Positions 25,504 to 36,609 of a stretch of 64,000 nt of DNA are shown in pieces. Made by a program: the position numbers and the translations under genes. The stretch lies in assembly GCF_029760915.1 (NCBI RefSeq), contig NZ_CP121685.1, forward strand, positions 1,834,001 through 1,898,000. Direction: 5' to 3'. This DNA is from Olleya sp. YS (GTDB lineage: Bacteria; Bacteroidota; Bacteroidia; Flavobacteriales; Flavobacteriaceae). How positions within the stretch are numbered: position 1 is the stretch's first letter; each line of letters starts with the position of its first letter. Under the pieces are notes generated by a model, which ran no database searches, was not told where the DNA came from, and saw only the letters and a list, made by a program, of their open reading frames with translations.

Positions 25504-27033
25504 TTATTTCATAACGCGTTTTAAAATACCAAAAACACTTCTAATAAAGGTTGCGCTTGTTAATACTTTAATTATTGGGTTTTGTGCTGTGCTACGTCGT
25601 CTTGTAGTTTTTTTGGTTTTGGCTGCTTTTTCTTTTTCCTTTTTTAATCTTGCATCTTCTTTTTGTTTAAGTTTTTCGGCTTGATCAATTTTTTTGTTAA
25701 GCATCTCGTAGGCACTTTCTCTATCTATGGTTTCATTATATTTTAAAACCAATTTAGAGTCATCAAGTAGCGTTTGTAATTCGGTTTCATTTAAAATATC
25801 CATCCTACTCATTGGTGCACGCATCATGGTTGCAGCTAATGGAGTAGGACGTCCTTTTTCGTCTAAAGCAGAGACTAAAGCTTCTCCTGTACCTAAAGAG
25901 GTCAAAACATCAGCAGTGTCATAATACTCGGTATCTGGATAATTTTGAGCAGTTAATTTTATAGCTTTTCTGTCTTTAGCTGTAAAAGCACGTAAAGCAT
26001 GTTGAATTTTAAGACCTAACTGACTTAAAACACCTTCTGGAACATCAGTTGGGTTTTGGGTAACAAAGTATAATCCGACTCCTTTACTTCTGATTAACTT
26101 TACAATACTTTCTATTTGATTTAATAATGCTTTTGAAGCTTCATTAAAAATTAAATGGGCTTCGTCTATAAACATGATTAATTCTGGTTGTCCAGAATCA
26201 CCTTGTTCTGGCAAGGTTTCATATATTTCAGCTAATAGACTCAACATAAATGTTGAAAATAATTTAGGTCTGTCCTGAATGTCTGTTAAGCGAATAATAT
26301 TAATATAGCCACGACCATCTCTGGTGGTTCTTAACAAATCTTCGACTTCAAAACTTTTTTCTCCAAAAAACAAGTCGCCTCCTTGCTGTTCTATTTCTAT
26401 TAGTTTTCTTAAAATAGCACCTGTTGATGCGGTTGAAATACGTCCATAGGCTTCTTCAAACTCTGGTTTACCTTCGTTAGTACAGTATTGTAATATTTTT
26501 TTAAAATCCTTTAAATCTAAAAGCGGTAGTTTATTATCATCACAATATTTAAAAATAACCGAAACTATTCCAGATTGTGTTTCTGTAAGATCTAAGATTC
26601 TAGATAATAAAACAGGTCCAAATTCGCTAATCGTTGCACGAAGTCTAACACCATCTTGCTCCGAAAGACTCATGATTTCTACTGGAAACGATTTTGGAGT
26701 AAAGTCTAAACCTATTTTTTCGTGACGTTCATCAATTTTAGGATGTCCTGGACTAGGTTGAGCAATTCCACTTAAATCACCTTTAATATCCATTAATAAA
26801 ACCGGAATGCCTTTTTCGCTTAAATTTTCAGCCAAAACTTGTAGTGTTTTAGTTTTTCCAGTTCCAGTTGCACCAGCAATTAAACCATGTCTATTCATGG
26901 TTTTTAAAGGTACGTTTACATAAGCATTTTTAATGGTTTGACCATCTAACATGGCAGAGCCAAGTGTAATAAAATCGCCTTTACAAGTGTTTCCTTTAGT
27001 GATATGGTTAAAAAAATCCTCCTGTCTACTCAT
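25504..27033 (-). CDS. HerA/YjgR-like ATPase (DUF853)
   Basis: A 509-residue P-loop ATPase of the FtsK/HerA superfamily. Walker A is GATGTGKTKTLQ (about residues 53-64), Walker B is ELIMFIDEAH (about 285-294), with LYFVTQNPTDVPEGVLSQLGLKIQHALRAF split over the sensor region. The C-terminus is a charged coiled coil (KLKQKEDARLKKEKEKAAKT). The biological role of the YjgR family is unsettled; no nuclease partner (NurA-like) is adjacent, so there is no sign of a defence module. Confidence 0.88.
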   Translation of the reverse strand: MSRQEDFFNHITKGNTCKGDFITLGSAMLDGQTIKNAYVNVPLKTMNRHGLIAGATGTGKTKTLQVLAENLSEKGIPVLLMDIKGDLSGIAQPSPGHPKIDERHEKIGLDFTPKSFPVEIMSLSEQDGVRLRATISEFGPVLLSRILDLTETQSGIVSVIFKYCDDNKLPLLDLKDFKKILQYCTNEGKPEFEEAYGRISTASTGAILRKLIEIEQQGGDLFFGEKSFEVEDLLRTTRDGRGYINIIRLTDIQDRPKLFSTFMLSLLAEIYETLPEQGDSGQPELIMFIDEAHLIFNEASKALLNQIESIVKLIRSKGVGLYFVTQNPTDVPEGVLSQLGLKIQHALRAFTAKDRKAIKLTAQNYPDTEYYDTADVLTSLGTGEALVSALDEKGRPTPLAATMMRAPMSRMDILNETELQTLLDDSKLVLKYNETIDRESAYEMLNKKIDQAEKLKQKEDARLKKEKEKAAKTKKTTRRRSTAQNPIIKVLTSATFIRSVFGILKRVMK

Positions 27034-27125
27034 TCTTAAAAATATTTGATGTAAAAATACTAATCTTAGCTTAAATCCCTGAAAACTTTCAACTTTAAAT
27101 ACTTAAAATTTCCAACAGATAAGAT

Positions 27126-27133
27126 TATATTTG
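27126..27133 (+). promoter_or_regulatory. Promoter -7 box of queE
   Basis: TATATTTG, a perfect TAnnTTTG match, ends 6 bases before the queE ATG. An upstream TTG that could extend the gene lies within this box, which argues against using it as a start. Confidence 0.65.
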
Positions 27134-27139
27134 CGCCAC

Positions 27140-27769
27140 ATGAAGCAAGAAATACAAGATTTAGTTAACAAAGGGTTGATGTTGCCTTTAATGGAAGAGT
27201 TTTACACTATTCAAGGCGAAGGTTACCATAAAGGAACTGCTGCTTATTTTATAAGAATTGGTGGTTGCGATGTTGGTTGTCATTGGTGTGACGTCAAAGA
27301 AAGTTGGATTGCAGATTTGCATCCTCCAACAAAAACAGAAACAATAGTCCAAAACGCTAAAAAATATAGCGATACAGTTGTGGTTACTGGTGGAGAACCT
27401 TTAACTTGGGATATGACCGAGTTAACCACACAGCTTAAAGCTGAAGGTATGAGTATTCACATTGAAACTTCAGGTGCTTACCAATTAACAGGTGAATGGG
27501 ATTGGATTTGTTTGTCGCCTAAAAAAATGAAGCTTCCAACACAAAGTGTTTATGAAAAAGCCAATGAACTAAAATGTATTATTTATAATAAAGATGATTT
27601 TAAGTTTGCTGAAGCGCAAGCCGAAAAAGTAAATAACGATTGTATTTTATACCTACAACCAGAATGGAGTAAGCGTGATACTATGATACCTTTAATTGTA
27701 GATTATGTTATGGCTAATCCAAAGTGGAAAGTGTCCTTACAAACTCATAAATATTTAAATATACCTTAA
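27140..27769 (+). CDS. queE: 7-carboxy-7-deazaguanine synthase (radical SAM)
   Basis: A 209-residue enzyme of queuosine precursor synthesis that rearranges carboxy-tetrahydropterin to CDG. The Fe-S motif is CDVGCHWC (Cys43, Cys47, Cys50), preceded by EEFYTIQGEGYHKGTAAYFIRIGG and followed by VVTGGEPLTW and HIETSGAY. ATG at 27140 was chosen because the earlier TTG falls inside the promoter box. It stands alone, with a terminator immediately behind. Confidence 0.95.
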   Translation: MKQEIQDLVNKGLMLPLMEEFYTIQGEGYHKGTAAYFIRIGGCDVGCHWCDVKESWIADLHPPTKTETIVQNAKKYSDTVVVTGGEPLTWDMTELTTQLKAEGMSIHIETSGAYQLTGEWDWICLSPKKMKLPTQSVYEKANELKCIIYNKDDFKFAEAQAEKVNNDCILYLQPEWSKRDTMIPLIVDYVMANPKWKVSLQTHKYLNIP

Positions 27770-27770
27770 T

Positions 27771-27798
27771 AAAAGCCTTCATTTTTTGAAGGCTTTTT
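27771..27798 (+). terminator. Intrinsic terminator after queE
   Basis: Perfect 10-bp stem AAAAGCCTTC (27771-27780) / GAAGGCTTTT (27788-27797). The 190 bases beyond it, up to asnB, are AT-rich with only a weak -7-like TAATATTTG near 27943. Confidence 0.88.
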
Positions 27799-27992
27799 AG
27801 TTAACACACTTTTCAAACTATTATTTTTTTACTGAAAGTAATAATCTTTGCTACTTTACTTTCATTTTAATATAAATACATATTTTAAAGTACTAAATTG
27901 TAAGTGTTTTATGGTTTAGTGTTTTTATAATGAAACATAAAGCTAATATTTGCTTCAACAAATAGAACTAAAGAATTTAAAAATATAAGATT

Positions 27993-29657
27993 ATGTGTGG
28001 AATTGTATGTGCTTTCGACCTTAAACAAAAAAGCGAAGATTTAAGACCTCAGGTTTTAGAAATGTCAAAAACTATTCGTCATCGTGGACCAGATTGGTCA
28101 GGAATATATAGTGACGATAAGGCTATTTTAGCCCACGAACGATTAGCTATTGTAGATCCAGCTTCTGGTAAACAACCCTTATATAGTCCTGATAAAAAAT
28201 TAGTTTTAGCAGCTAATGGAGAAATATATAACCATAGAGAGTTACGTAAGCAGTTTGATGATAAATATGATTTTCAAACCCAAAGTGATTGTGAAGTTAT
28301 ATTAGCATTATATCAAGAAAAAGGTGTGGATTTTGTAGATGAAATGAATGGTATCTTCGGATTTGCAATCTACGACGTTGAAAAAGACGAGTATTTTATA
28401 GCTCGTGACCACATGGGTATTATCCCATTATACATTGGTTGGGATCAAAACGGTACGTTTTATGTCGCTTCAGAATTAAAGGCATTAGAAGGTGTTTGTA
28501 CTAAAATAGAATTATTTCCTCCAGGACATTACATGTCAAGTAAAGACGGAAAATTTGTTAAGTGGTGGAATAGAGAATGGAGAGACTATGATGCAGTAAA
28601 AGATAACGAAACTAGTATTGCAAAAATAAAAGAAGCTTTAGAAGCTGCAGTGCATAGACAATTAATGAGTGATGTTCCTTATGGTGTATTGTTGTCAGGT
28701 GGTTTAGATAGCTCTGTGACTTCTGCAATTGCAAAAAAATATGCCGATAAGCGTATCGAGTCTGATGATACGCAAGCTGCATGGTATCCACAATTACACA
28801 GTTTTTCTGTAGGTTTAGAAGGGTCGCCAGATTTAGCTGCAGCCCAAAAAGTAGCTGATTACATTGGAACAGTGCACCACGAAATAAAGTTTACCATCCA
28901 AGAAGGATTAGATGCTATTAAAGATGTGATTTACAACATCGAAACCTACGATATTACAACCATACGCTCTAGTACTCCAATGTACTTAATGGCTAGAGTT
29001 ATTAAATCTATGGGAATAAAAATGGTATTATCTGGTGAAGGTGCAGACGAGATTTTTGGAGGTTACTTATACTTCCATAAAGCACCAAGTGCAAAAGAAT
29101 TTCATGATGAAACAGTTCGTAAATTAGATAAGCTTCATATGTACGATTGTTTACGTGCAAATAAAAGTTTAGCAGCTTGGGGAATAGAAGGTCGTGTACC
29201 GTTTTTAGATAAAGAGTTTATGGATGTAGCCATGAGTATCAATCCAAAAGATAAAATGATTAATGGTGAACGTATGGAAAAATGGGTAATCCGTAAAGCA
29301 TTTGAAGATATGTTGCCAGAAAGTGTAGCATGGAGACAAAAAGAACAATTTAGTGATGGTGTTGGTTACAGTTGGATTGATACTTTAAAAGAAGTTGTTG
29401 AAGAAGCTGTGTCTGATGAGCAAATGGAGAATGCTAAATACAGATTTCCAATTCAGACACCTCAAAACAAAGAAGAATTTTATTACCGTTCAATTTTTGA
29501 AGAGCATTTCCCAAGTGATGCAGCAGCACATAGCGTGCCTCAAGAAGCAAGTGTAGCTTGTAGTACAGCAATTGCGTTAGAATGGGACGAAGCCTTTAAA
29601 AATATGAATGAACCGTCAGGTCGTGCCATAGCCAATGTACACGATAAAGCCTATTAA
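27993..29657 (+). CDS. asnB: Asparagine synthase B (glutamine-hydrolysing)
   Basis: A 554-residue enzyme making asparagine from aspartate, glutamine and ATP. Cys2 (MCGIV) is the glutaminase nucleophile; RHRGPDWSG and LAANGEIYNHRELR follow in the Ntn domain. The synthetase domain has the ATP pyrophosphatase loop LLSGGLDSSV (about residue 233) and GEGADEIFGGY. Length equals E. coli AsnB. Convergent with the histidine kinase gene across a shared terminator. Confidence 0.97.
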   Translation: MCGIVCAFDLKQKSEDLRPQVLEMSKTIRHRGPDWSGIYSDDKAILAHERLAIVDPASGKQPLYSPDKKLVLAANGEIYNHRELRKQFDDKYDFQTQSDCEVILALYQEKGVDFVDEMNGIFGFAIYDVEKDEYFIARDHMGIIPLYIGWDQNGTFYVASELKALEGVCTKIELFPPGHYMSSKDGKFVKWWNREWRDYDAVKDNETSIAKIKEALEAAVHRQLMSDVPYGVLLSGGLDSSVTSAIAKKYADKRIESDDTQAAWYPQLHSFSVGLEGSPDLAAAQKVADYIGTVHHEIKFTIQEGLDAIKDVIYNIETYDITTIRSSTPMYLMARVIKSMGIKMVLSGEGADEIFGGYLYFHKAPSAKEFHDETVRKLDKLHMYDCLRANKSLAAWGIEGRVPFLDKEFMDVAMSINPKDKMINGERMEKWVIRKAFEDMLPESVAWRQKEQFSDGVGYSWIDTLKEVVEEAVSDEQMENAKYRFPIQTPQNKEEFYYRSIFEEHFPSDAAAHSVPQEASVACSTAIALEWDEAFKNMNEPSGRAIANVHDKAY

Positions 29658-29685
29658 ATATATTTGATATTGAAAAATAGCCAAC

Positions 29686-29719
29686 AAAAAAGCCCAATTT
29701 ATAAATTGGGCTTTTTTTT
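29686..29719. terminator. Bidirectional terminator between asnB and the histidine kinase gene
   Basis: Near-perfect stem around 29701 with GCCCAATTT on the left arm and AAATTGGGC on the right, flanked by A- and T-runs. It overlaps the last base pairs of the leftward gene. Confidence 0.9.
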
Positions 29720-31229
29720 AGCTATAAATTAATTTACTCATAATAGGATCTGGTGTTAAATGTTCAATCCTATCAATGACTCTAAATAATTTTGTTTTAT
29801 CTAAAGGTTTAGATATACAATCTATAAATCCAGCATCATAGACTTCGCTGTTAATTTCTGCAGATGAATAAGCTGTATGTGCTATAATTGGTAAATAAGG
29901 TCTAAAGCTTTTAATTATTTTTTTGGCTTCAAAACCACCCATTAGTGGCATTTTTAAATCCATAATGACAAGTTGGATAGAATCATTTTCTCTACATATT
30001 TTAACAGCTTCAATACCATTATTAGCTCTTAATACAGTGTATTTTCTAATATCCATGACACGCTTAATAAGCATAAAATTAATATTATTATCCTCAGCAA
30101 TAAGTATAGTTAATGGTTTTACCTTATCAACTGGATTTAATTCAATCTCTTTTTTAGGTGTAATAGGTAATCCGTTTAATTTTAAGGGAATGGTAAATGT
30201 AAATGTAGTTCCAACGTTTTCTTCAGATTCTAACCATATTTTTCCGCCTAACATTTCTATATAAGCTTTAGATATAGCTAACCCTAAGCCTAATCCACTT
30301 AAGTTTATGGTGTGATCGTTTTGTATTCTATTAAATCTATTAAAAATGTTTTTAGAATCCTCTTTAGACATACCAATACCAGTATCTTTAATGTAAAACT
30401 CCAAAGCATTATCGTCAGGATTAATTTTATATCCAAAATTAACAACTCCTTTTTCAGAATACTTAACAGCATTATTAACTAAATTGACAATTATTTGTCT
30501 AAACTTAGTTTCGTCTGTTATAAATTGATAGACAACAGGGTGATTTGGTTGGTCTAAAAATATCTGTAAAGGCTTGTCTTTTGGTATTGTAATTTCTACT
30601 GTTTTTTTAATATCATGTAATACTTCATCTAAATTAAAAGCTCCAAAATTTGGCTTAACCTGGTTGGTGTCAATTTTAGACATTTCTATCAAGTCGTCAA
30701 TAATGGATACTAAATTTTTACCACTACGTGTAATAACCTCAATGTATTCGTTTTTTTCAGTTTCAGATAATTGTTGTGTACTCAAAATATCAGAAAACCC
30801 TAAAATAGCATTCATTGGTGTTCTAATCTCATGTGATAGATTAGTTAAAAAAGACGATTTTAATAATTCACTTTCTTCAGCTTTTTCTTTAGCATTTTTA
30901 AGCTCTTCTTTTTGCTTATTATTACTTATAAATAAGTCACCAATATGTGAAAACTCAGTAGAAAATTTCTGAAGCTCAGAGATTGCAACTTCATCATTAT
31001 TTTCTAAAATTTTAGTAATTAAACTTAATGGTTTATTGATTAACGTTTTATAAGTAATAGCATATATTGTAAGAATGACTATAAAACTTGCCATTAGAAT
31101 AATGATAGCTGTATTATAATGATTGTCTAAGAAAAAAATAGAAACTAAGCAAAGTGTTAGAAATAGAATACCAGTTATAGAAATTAAAGCTAGCATTCTA
31201 CTAAAAGTAGTAGAAAAATGTTCTTTCAT
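29718..31229 (-). CDS. Hybrid sensor histidine kinase / response regulator
   Basis: A 503-residue membrane kinase. Two TM helices (about 11-34 and 40-60) with almost no periplasmic loop, then a coiled linker, HisKA with LSHEIRTPMN (His133), HATPase_c with NLVNNAVKYS, DTGIGM and GLGLGLAI, and a receiver domain with phospho-acceptor Asp424 (VIMDLKMP) and Lys in ISKPLD. No dedicated response regulator or HPt gene is adjacent, so the downstream partner is unknown. Because it lacks a sensor loop, it probably senses inside the membrane or cytoplasm. Confidence 0.93.
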   Translation of the reverse strand: MKEHFSTTFSRMLALISITGILFLTLCLVSIFFLDNHYNTAIIILMASFIVILTIYAITYKTLINKPLSLITKILENNDEVAISELQKFSTEFSHIGDLFISNNKQKEELKNAKEKAEESELLKSSFLTNLSHEIRTPMNAILGFSDILSTQQLSETEKNEYIEVITRSGKNLVSIIDDLIEMSKIDTNQVKPNFGAFNLDEVLHDIKKTVEITIPKDKPLQIFLDQPNHPVVYQFITDETKFRQIIVNLVNNAVKYSEKGVVNFGYKINPDDNALEFYIKDTGIGMSKEDSKNIFNRFNRIQNDHTINLSGLGLGLAISKAYIEMLGGKIWLESEENVGTTFTFTIPLKLNGLPITPKKEIELNPVDKVKPLTILIAEDNNINFMLIKRVMDIRKYTVLRANNGIEAVKICRENDSIQLVIMDLKMPLMGGFEAKKIIKSFRPYLPIIAHTAYSSAEINSEVYDAGFIDCISKPLDKTKLFRVIDRIEHLTPDPIMSKLIYS

Positions 31230-31557
31230 AATTTAGGTTAATATAGTTTGGGATGGCGAATTTAATATTTTTATTCATTTTCTTACAAAAAAAACGTATT
31301 AATTTCCTGCAAATCAAAGAATTGAAAGTTTATAATGTCAAAACACTTTAGATTTGACTTAAATAGGTGCATTTTTCTGATAAAGTGTACTAAAGATTAA
31401 TCCATTAAATAAGCGCTATTGCATTTTACTTTTTTTCTAAATTTATGATGCTAAAAAAAACTTCAAAATTGATTTTAAGATACTTTTTAGACGATTTAAG
31501 CGTGTTTTAGGTTTTTAACAAATGTTAATAATTTTTCACTTGTAAGCTTATTTTAGC
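31230..31557. other. Intergenic region between the divergent kinase and gyrB genes
   Basis: About 330 bases of AT-rich sequence with no open frame I can support on either strand and no strong hairpin. It must hold the kinase promoter, but I could not pick a convincing -33/-7 pair there. The gyrB promoter and leader hairpin follow it. Confidence 0.5.
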
Positions 31558-31587
31558 TTGAAAAACCCTTAATATTTCGTATATTTG
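31558..31587 (+). promoter_or_regulatory. Promoter of gyrB
   Basis: TTG (31558-31560), 19-base spacer, TATATTTG (31580-31587): a full match to the Bacteroidota -33/-7 consensus. Transcription should start near 31593. Confidence 0.75.
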
Positions 31588-31596
31588 TTTGTATTC

Positions 31597-31626
31597 AAAA
31601 GGATGCTTTAAGGCATCTTTTTTTAT
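31597..31626 (+). terminator. Terminator-like hairpin in the gyrB leader
   Basis: AAAAG-GATGC / GCATC-TTTTT around TTTAAG, with the T-run continuing to 31624. It begins within about 10 bases of the predicted start site and ends 43 bases before the gyrB ATG, so it may attenuate gyrB. Confidence 0.6.
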
Positions 31627-31665
31627 GACATAAAGATTTAAAAAACTAGAATATAAACACTATAA

Positions 31666-33618
<1,953 letters not shown>

Positions 33619-33640
33619 CATAAATTAGGATAAAAATTAA

Positions 33641-33678
33641 AAAAACACTCTTAAATAAAACTTTTAAGAGTGTTTTTT
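33641..33678 (+). terminator. Intrinsic terminator after gyrB
   Basis: 14-bp stem AAAACACTCTTAAA (33642-33655) with its complement (33663-33676), followed by T residues. Confidence 0.92.
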
Positions 33679-33708
33679 CGTTAATATATAAACAACAAAA
33701 CAAAAAAA

Positions 33709-34722
33709 ATGAAAAAATGTATATTACTAAGTTTAGGATTTATTTGTAGTCTTACTTTAACTGCTCAAGAAAACTTAAACGATCTATTAGCTGCAGGTGT
33801 CAGTGATGCTAAAAAATTCTCTACAGATTATTTATTACCTGCAACAGATGGTTTGGCGTATGGTGTTAGTGCTGGTTGGTTTAATAATGCAAAAACATCA
33901 AAAAAATATGGTTTTGAATTATCAATTATTGGTAATGCAACGTTTATTAAAGACGAAAGCAAATCTTTTACATTAAATGTATCAGATTACGAAAACATTA
34001 GGTTTCCAGACAATGCACCCTCAAAATCGGTAGCAACTGCTTTAGGACATAATGATCCAGATATTACTATTATTGTAACTTATGATGACCCTATTTTTGG
34101 AAATCAAGAAGTCGAGTTAACCTTACCTACCGGAATTGGAGCAGCAAATGTCAATTTAATACCTACCGCTTTTTTACAAGGAAGTTTTTCTGTGTTTAAA
34201 GGTACCCAATTAAAAGCTAGATTTTTTCCTAAAGTTGAAACCGAGGATGCGAAAATTGGCTTATACGGTGTTGGACTACAACAAGAATTTACAGCTTGGT
34301 TACCAGAGGAAAGTAAGTTTCCGTTAGCTATTTCTGGATTAATTGCATATACACATTTAGATGGTAATTATGACTTTACAAATACAGAAATTATAGATGG
34401 AGAAGACCAACAAGTGCAAACAAAATTAAATAGTTTATTGTTTCAAGTCATTGCTGGCACTAATTTTAAGGTTTTTAATGTTTATGGTTCACTTGGATAT
34501 TTAAGTGCTAAATCAACCACAGATTTACTAGGGACCTACAGAGTGTCTAATGGTATTTTGTTTTCAGAAGAAATCGTTGATCCATTTTCTGTAGAATCAG
34601 AAACTAATGGTGTCACAGCAACATTTGGAGGAAATTTAAAATTAGGATTTTTTGGGTTAAACGCCTCTTATACTTTTGCAGAATTTGATGCTGCATCTAT
34701 AGGAATTAATTTCATCTTCTAG
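33709..34722 (+). CDS. Secreted outer-membrane-type protein (probable DUF6588 family)
   Basis: A 337-residue protein with a signal peptide (cut after LTLTAQ), the conserved opening NLNDLLAAGVSDAKKFSTDYLLPATDGLAYG and many alternating amphipathic strands up to a terminal Phe (GINFIF), consistent with a beta-barrel in the outer membrane. The DUF6588 label is from memory and was not checked. The role is unknown. It lies upstream of mdh, which has its own promoter-like TAATTTTG at 34761. Confidence 0.75.
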   Translation: MKKCILLSLGFICSLTLTAQENLNDLLAAGVSDAKKFSTDYLLPATDGLAYGVSAGWFNNAKTSKKYGFELSIIGNATFIKDESKSFTLNVSDYENIRFPDNAPSKSVATALGHNDPDITIIVTYDDPIFGNQEVELTLPTGIGAANVNLIPTAFLQGSFSVFKGTQLKARFFPKVETEDAKIGLYGVGLQQEFTAWLPEESKFPLAISGLIAYTHLDGNYDFTNTEIIDGEDQQVQTKLNSLLFQVIAGTNFKVFNVYGSLGYLSAKSTTDLLGTYRVSNGILFSEEIVDPFSVESETNGVTATFGGNLKLGFFGLNASYTFAEFDAASIGINFIF

Positions 34723-34818
34723 ATTTATTGTTTTCTTAATAAAAAGTAATTTTAAAATGTTAATTTTGTAAAATTAATCACACACAAATCATTAACATTT
34801 AAAATATTACATAAAATT

Positions 34819-35745
34819 ATGAAAGTAACAGTAGTTGGAGCAGGAGCAGTAGGAGCAAGTTGTGCAGAATATATAGCAATAAAAGACTTTGCATCAGAAG
34901 TGGTTTTATTAGACATTAAAGAAGGTTTTGCAGAAGGTAAAGCGATGGACTTAATGCAAACCGCTTCATTAAACGGTTTTGATACCAAAATAACAGGTGT
35001 AACAAACGACTATACAAAAACTGCAAATAGTGATATTTGTGTTATCACATCAGGTATACCTCGTAAGCCAGGTATGACTCGTGAAGAGTTAATTGGCATC
35101 AATGCTGGGATTGTAAAATCAGTATCTTCAAGCTTAATCCAACACTCTCCAAATACTATTATAATCGTGGTAAGTAATCCAATGGATACTATGACGTATT
35201 TAGTACATAAAACCACAAGCTTACCAAAAAACAGAATTATTGGAATGGGTGGTGCTTTAGACTCTGCTCGTTTTAAATACAGATTAGCAGAAGCTTTAGG
35301 TGCACCTATTAGTGATGTAGACGGAATGGTTATTGGAGGACATTCAGACAAAGGAATGGTGCCACTAACTGCACATGCGACCAGAAACAGTGTAAAAGTA
35401 TCAGAATTTTTATCTGAAGATCGATTAAATCAAGTCAAAGAAGATACTAAAGTAGGAGGTGCAACCTTAACTAAATTATTAGGGACATCTGCTTGGTATG
35501 CTCCAGGAGCTGCAGTAAGCGGATTAGTACAAGCAATTGCTTGTGACCAGAAAAAAATGTTTCCGTGCTCTGTGTTATTAGAAGGAGAATATGGTTTAAA
35601 CGATTTATGTATTGGTGTACCAGTAATTTTAGGTCGTAATGGTATCGAAAAAATAGTAGAAATAGATCTTAGCGATGCCGAAAAAGCGCATATGAAAGAA
35701 AGTGCAGAAGGTGTTTCTAAAACTAATGGATTATTAGAATTATAA
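34819..35745 (+). CDS. mdh: Malate dehydrogenase (LDH-like type)
   Basis: A 308-residue NAD-dependent TCA-cycle enzyme. Rossmann motif VVGAGAVGASCAEYI, then ITSGIPRKPGMTREEL, SNPMDTMTYLV, GMGGALDSARF (substrate Arg) and catalytic His in GGHSDKGMVPL. The Arg at the substrate-specificity loop (PRKPGMTR) favours malate over lactate. Confidence 0.97.
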   Translation: MKVTVVGAGAVGASCAEYIAIKDFASEVVLLDIKEGFAEGKAMDLMQTASLNGFDTKITGVTNDYTKTANSDICVITSGIPRKPGMTREELIGINAGIVKSVSSSLIQHSPNTIIIVVSNPMDTMTYLVHKTTSLPKNRIIGMGGALDSARFKYRLAEALGAPISDVDGMVIGGHSDKGMVPLTAHATRNSVKVSEFLSEDRLNQVKEDTKVGGATLTKLLGTSAWYAPGAAVSGLVQAIACDQKKMFPCSVLLEGEYGLNDLCIGVPVILGRNGIEKIVEIDLSDAEKAHMKESAEGVSKTNGLLEL

Positions 35746-35840
35746 TCGCAAATAAAGTTGTAAAGTTTGTTATGGCAAGGTATTTGTCTTTAATAGAACA
35801 ACACAACAAAACAAATAATTAACGTAACAAAATTTACACA

Positions 35841-36491
35841 ATGAAAAAATTAGTATTCTTATTATTAGCAACTTTTAGCATATCTGTAGTTGCTCAAGAC
35901 CAATTAACTGAAGGCGTAATGTCATCAAAAATGACGATGTCAAGTTCTAATGAGGAAATGAAAGCTCAGTTTGAAATGATAGGTGATATAGCTATTACTA
36001 CCTATTTTAAAGATGACAAAACAAGGTCAGAAACTAACAATCCTATGTCTGGGGAATCTGTTTCAATTATAGATACTGAAGCAAAACAAATGTTGACTTT
36101 GATGAATAATCCAATGTTAGGCAAAAAGTATACTTTAACAGATATTGAAGATTCTCCTGATACTTCTGGGATTAATGTGTCTAAAGGTGATGAGACTAAA
36201 ACCATTTTAGGGTATGAGTGTCAAGAGTATAATGTAGAAATGACACAAGAAGGTGTGACTATGACTATGGATATTTATACGACTGAAGATATAGTTGCTG
36301 CAAACCAACAAACGGTTGAGTTTGGTGAAGATTTTAAAGGTTTTCCGTTGTTAATGACAATTAATGTTAATCAAGGCGGTATGGATATGTCAATGACTTA
36401 TGAGGTAACAGAAGTTAAAAAAGAGACTGTTGCAGATGAAAAATTTAGTATGACACCTCCAGAAGGATATGAGAAAATGGAAGGGATGTAA
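35841..36491 (+). CDS. Secreted DUF4412-type protein
   Basis: A 216-residue protein with a signal peptide (cut after VVAQ) and a Met/Thr-rich body with LGYECQEYNVEM and DEKFSMTPPEGYEKM at the end, like the periplasmic DUF4412 group that resembles lipoprotein carriers. Function unknown. A strong terminator follows. Confidence 0.8.
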   Translation: MKKLVFLLLATFSISVVAQDQLTEGVMSSKMTMSSSNEEMKAQFEMIGDIAITTYFKDDKTRSETNNPMSGESVSIIDTEAKQMLTLMNNPMLGKKYTLTDIEDSPDTSGINVSKGDETKTILGYECQEYNVEMTQEGVTMTMDIYTTEDIVAANQQTVEFGEDFKGFPLLMTINVNQGGMDMSMTYEVTEVKKETVADEKFSMTPPEGYEKMEGM

Positions 36492-36511
36492 TAATTAACA
36501 TCTAGAAAAAC

Positions 36512-36544
36512 AAAAAAGAGCAACTATTTTAGTTGCTCTTTTTT
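36512..36544 (+). terminator. Intrinsic terminator after the DUF4412 gene
   Basis: 14-bp stem AAAAAAGAGCAACT (36512-36525) / AGTTGCTCTTTTTT (36531-36544). Confidence 0.92.
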
Positions 36545-36597
36545 GTTAAATCGATATTTGATTGTCTTTAGCATTAGCAATAAACACTATATTTTTC

Positions 36598-36605
36598 TAT
36601 ATTTG
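36598..36605 (+). promoter_or_regulatory. Promoter -7 box four bases before a start codon
   Basis: TATATTTG, a perfect TAnnTTTG match, ending 4 bases before the ATG at 36610. Predicted transcript would start at or next to the ATG. Confidence 0.6.
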
Positions 36606-36609
36606 GCGG

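Noticed and set aside
25504-27033. HerA-like ATPase as part of a defence system
   Set aside because: It has the YjgR/DUF853 layout, no NurA or SIR2 partner, and ordinary metabolic neighbours.
27131-27139. Extending queE to an upstream TTG
   Set aside because: The TTG falls in the TATATTTG promoter box; the ATG at 27140 fits the family.
34752-34988. Minus-strand frame opposite the mdh start
   Set aside because: Antisense shadow of mdh with no supporting signal.
36562-36609. Extending the membrane-anchored protein to an upstream TTG
   Set aside because: It would place the promoter box inside the gene and add residues before a good signal-like N-terminus.
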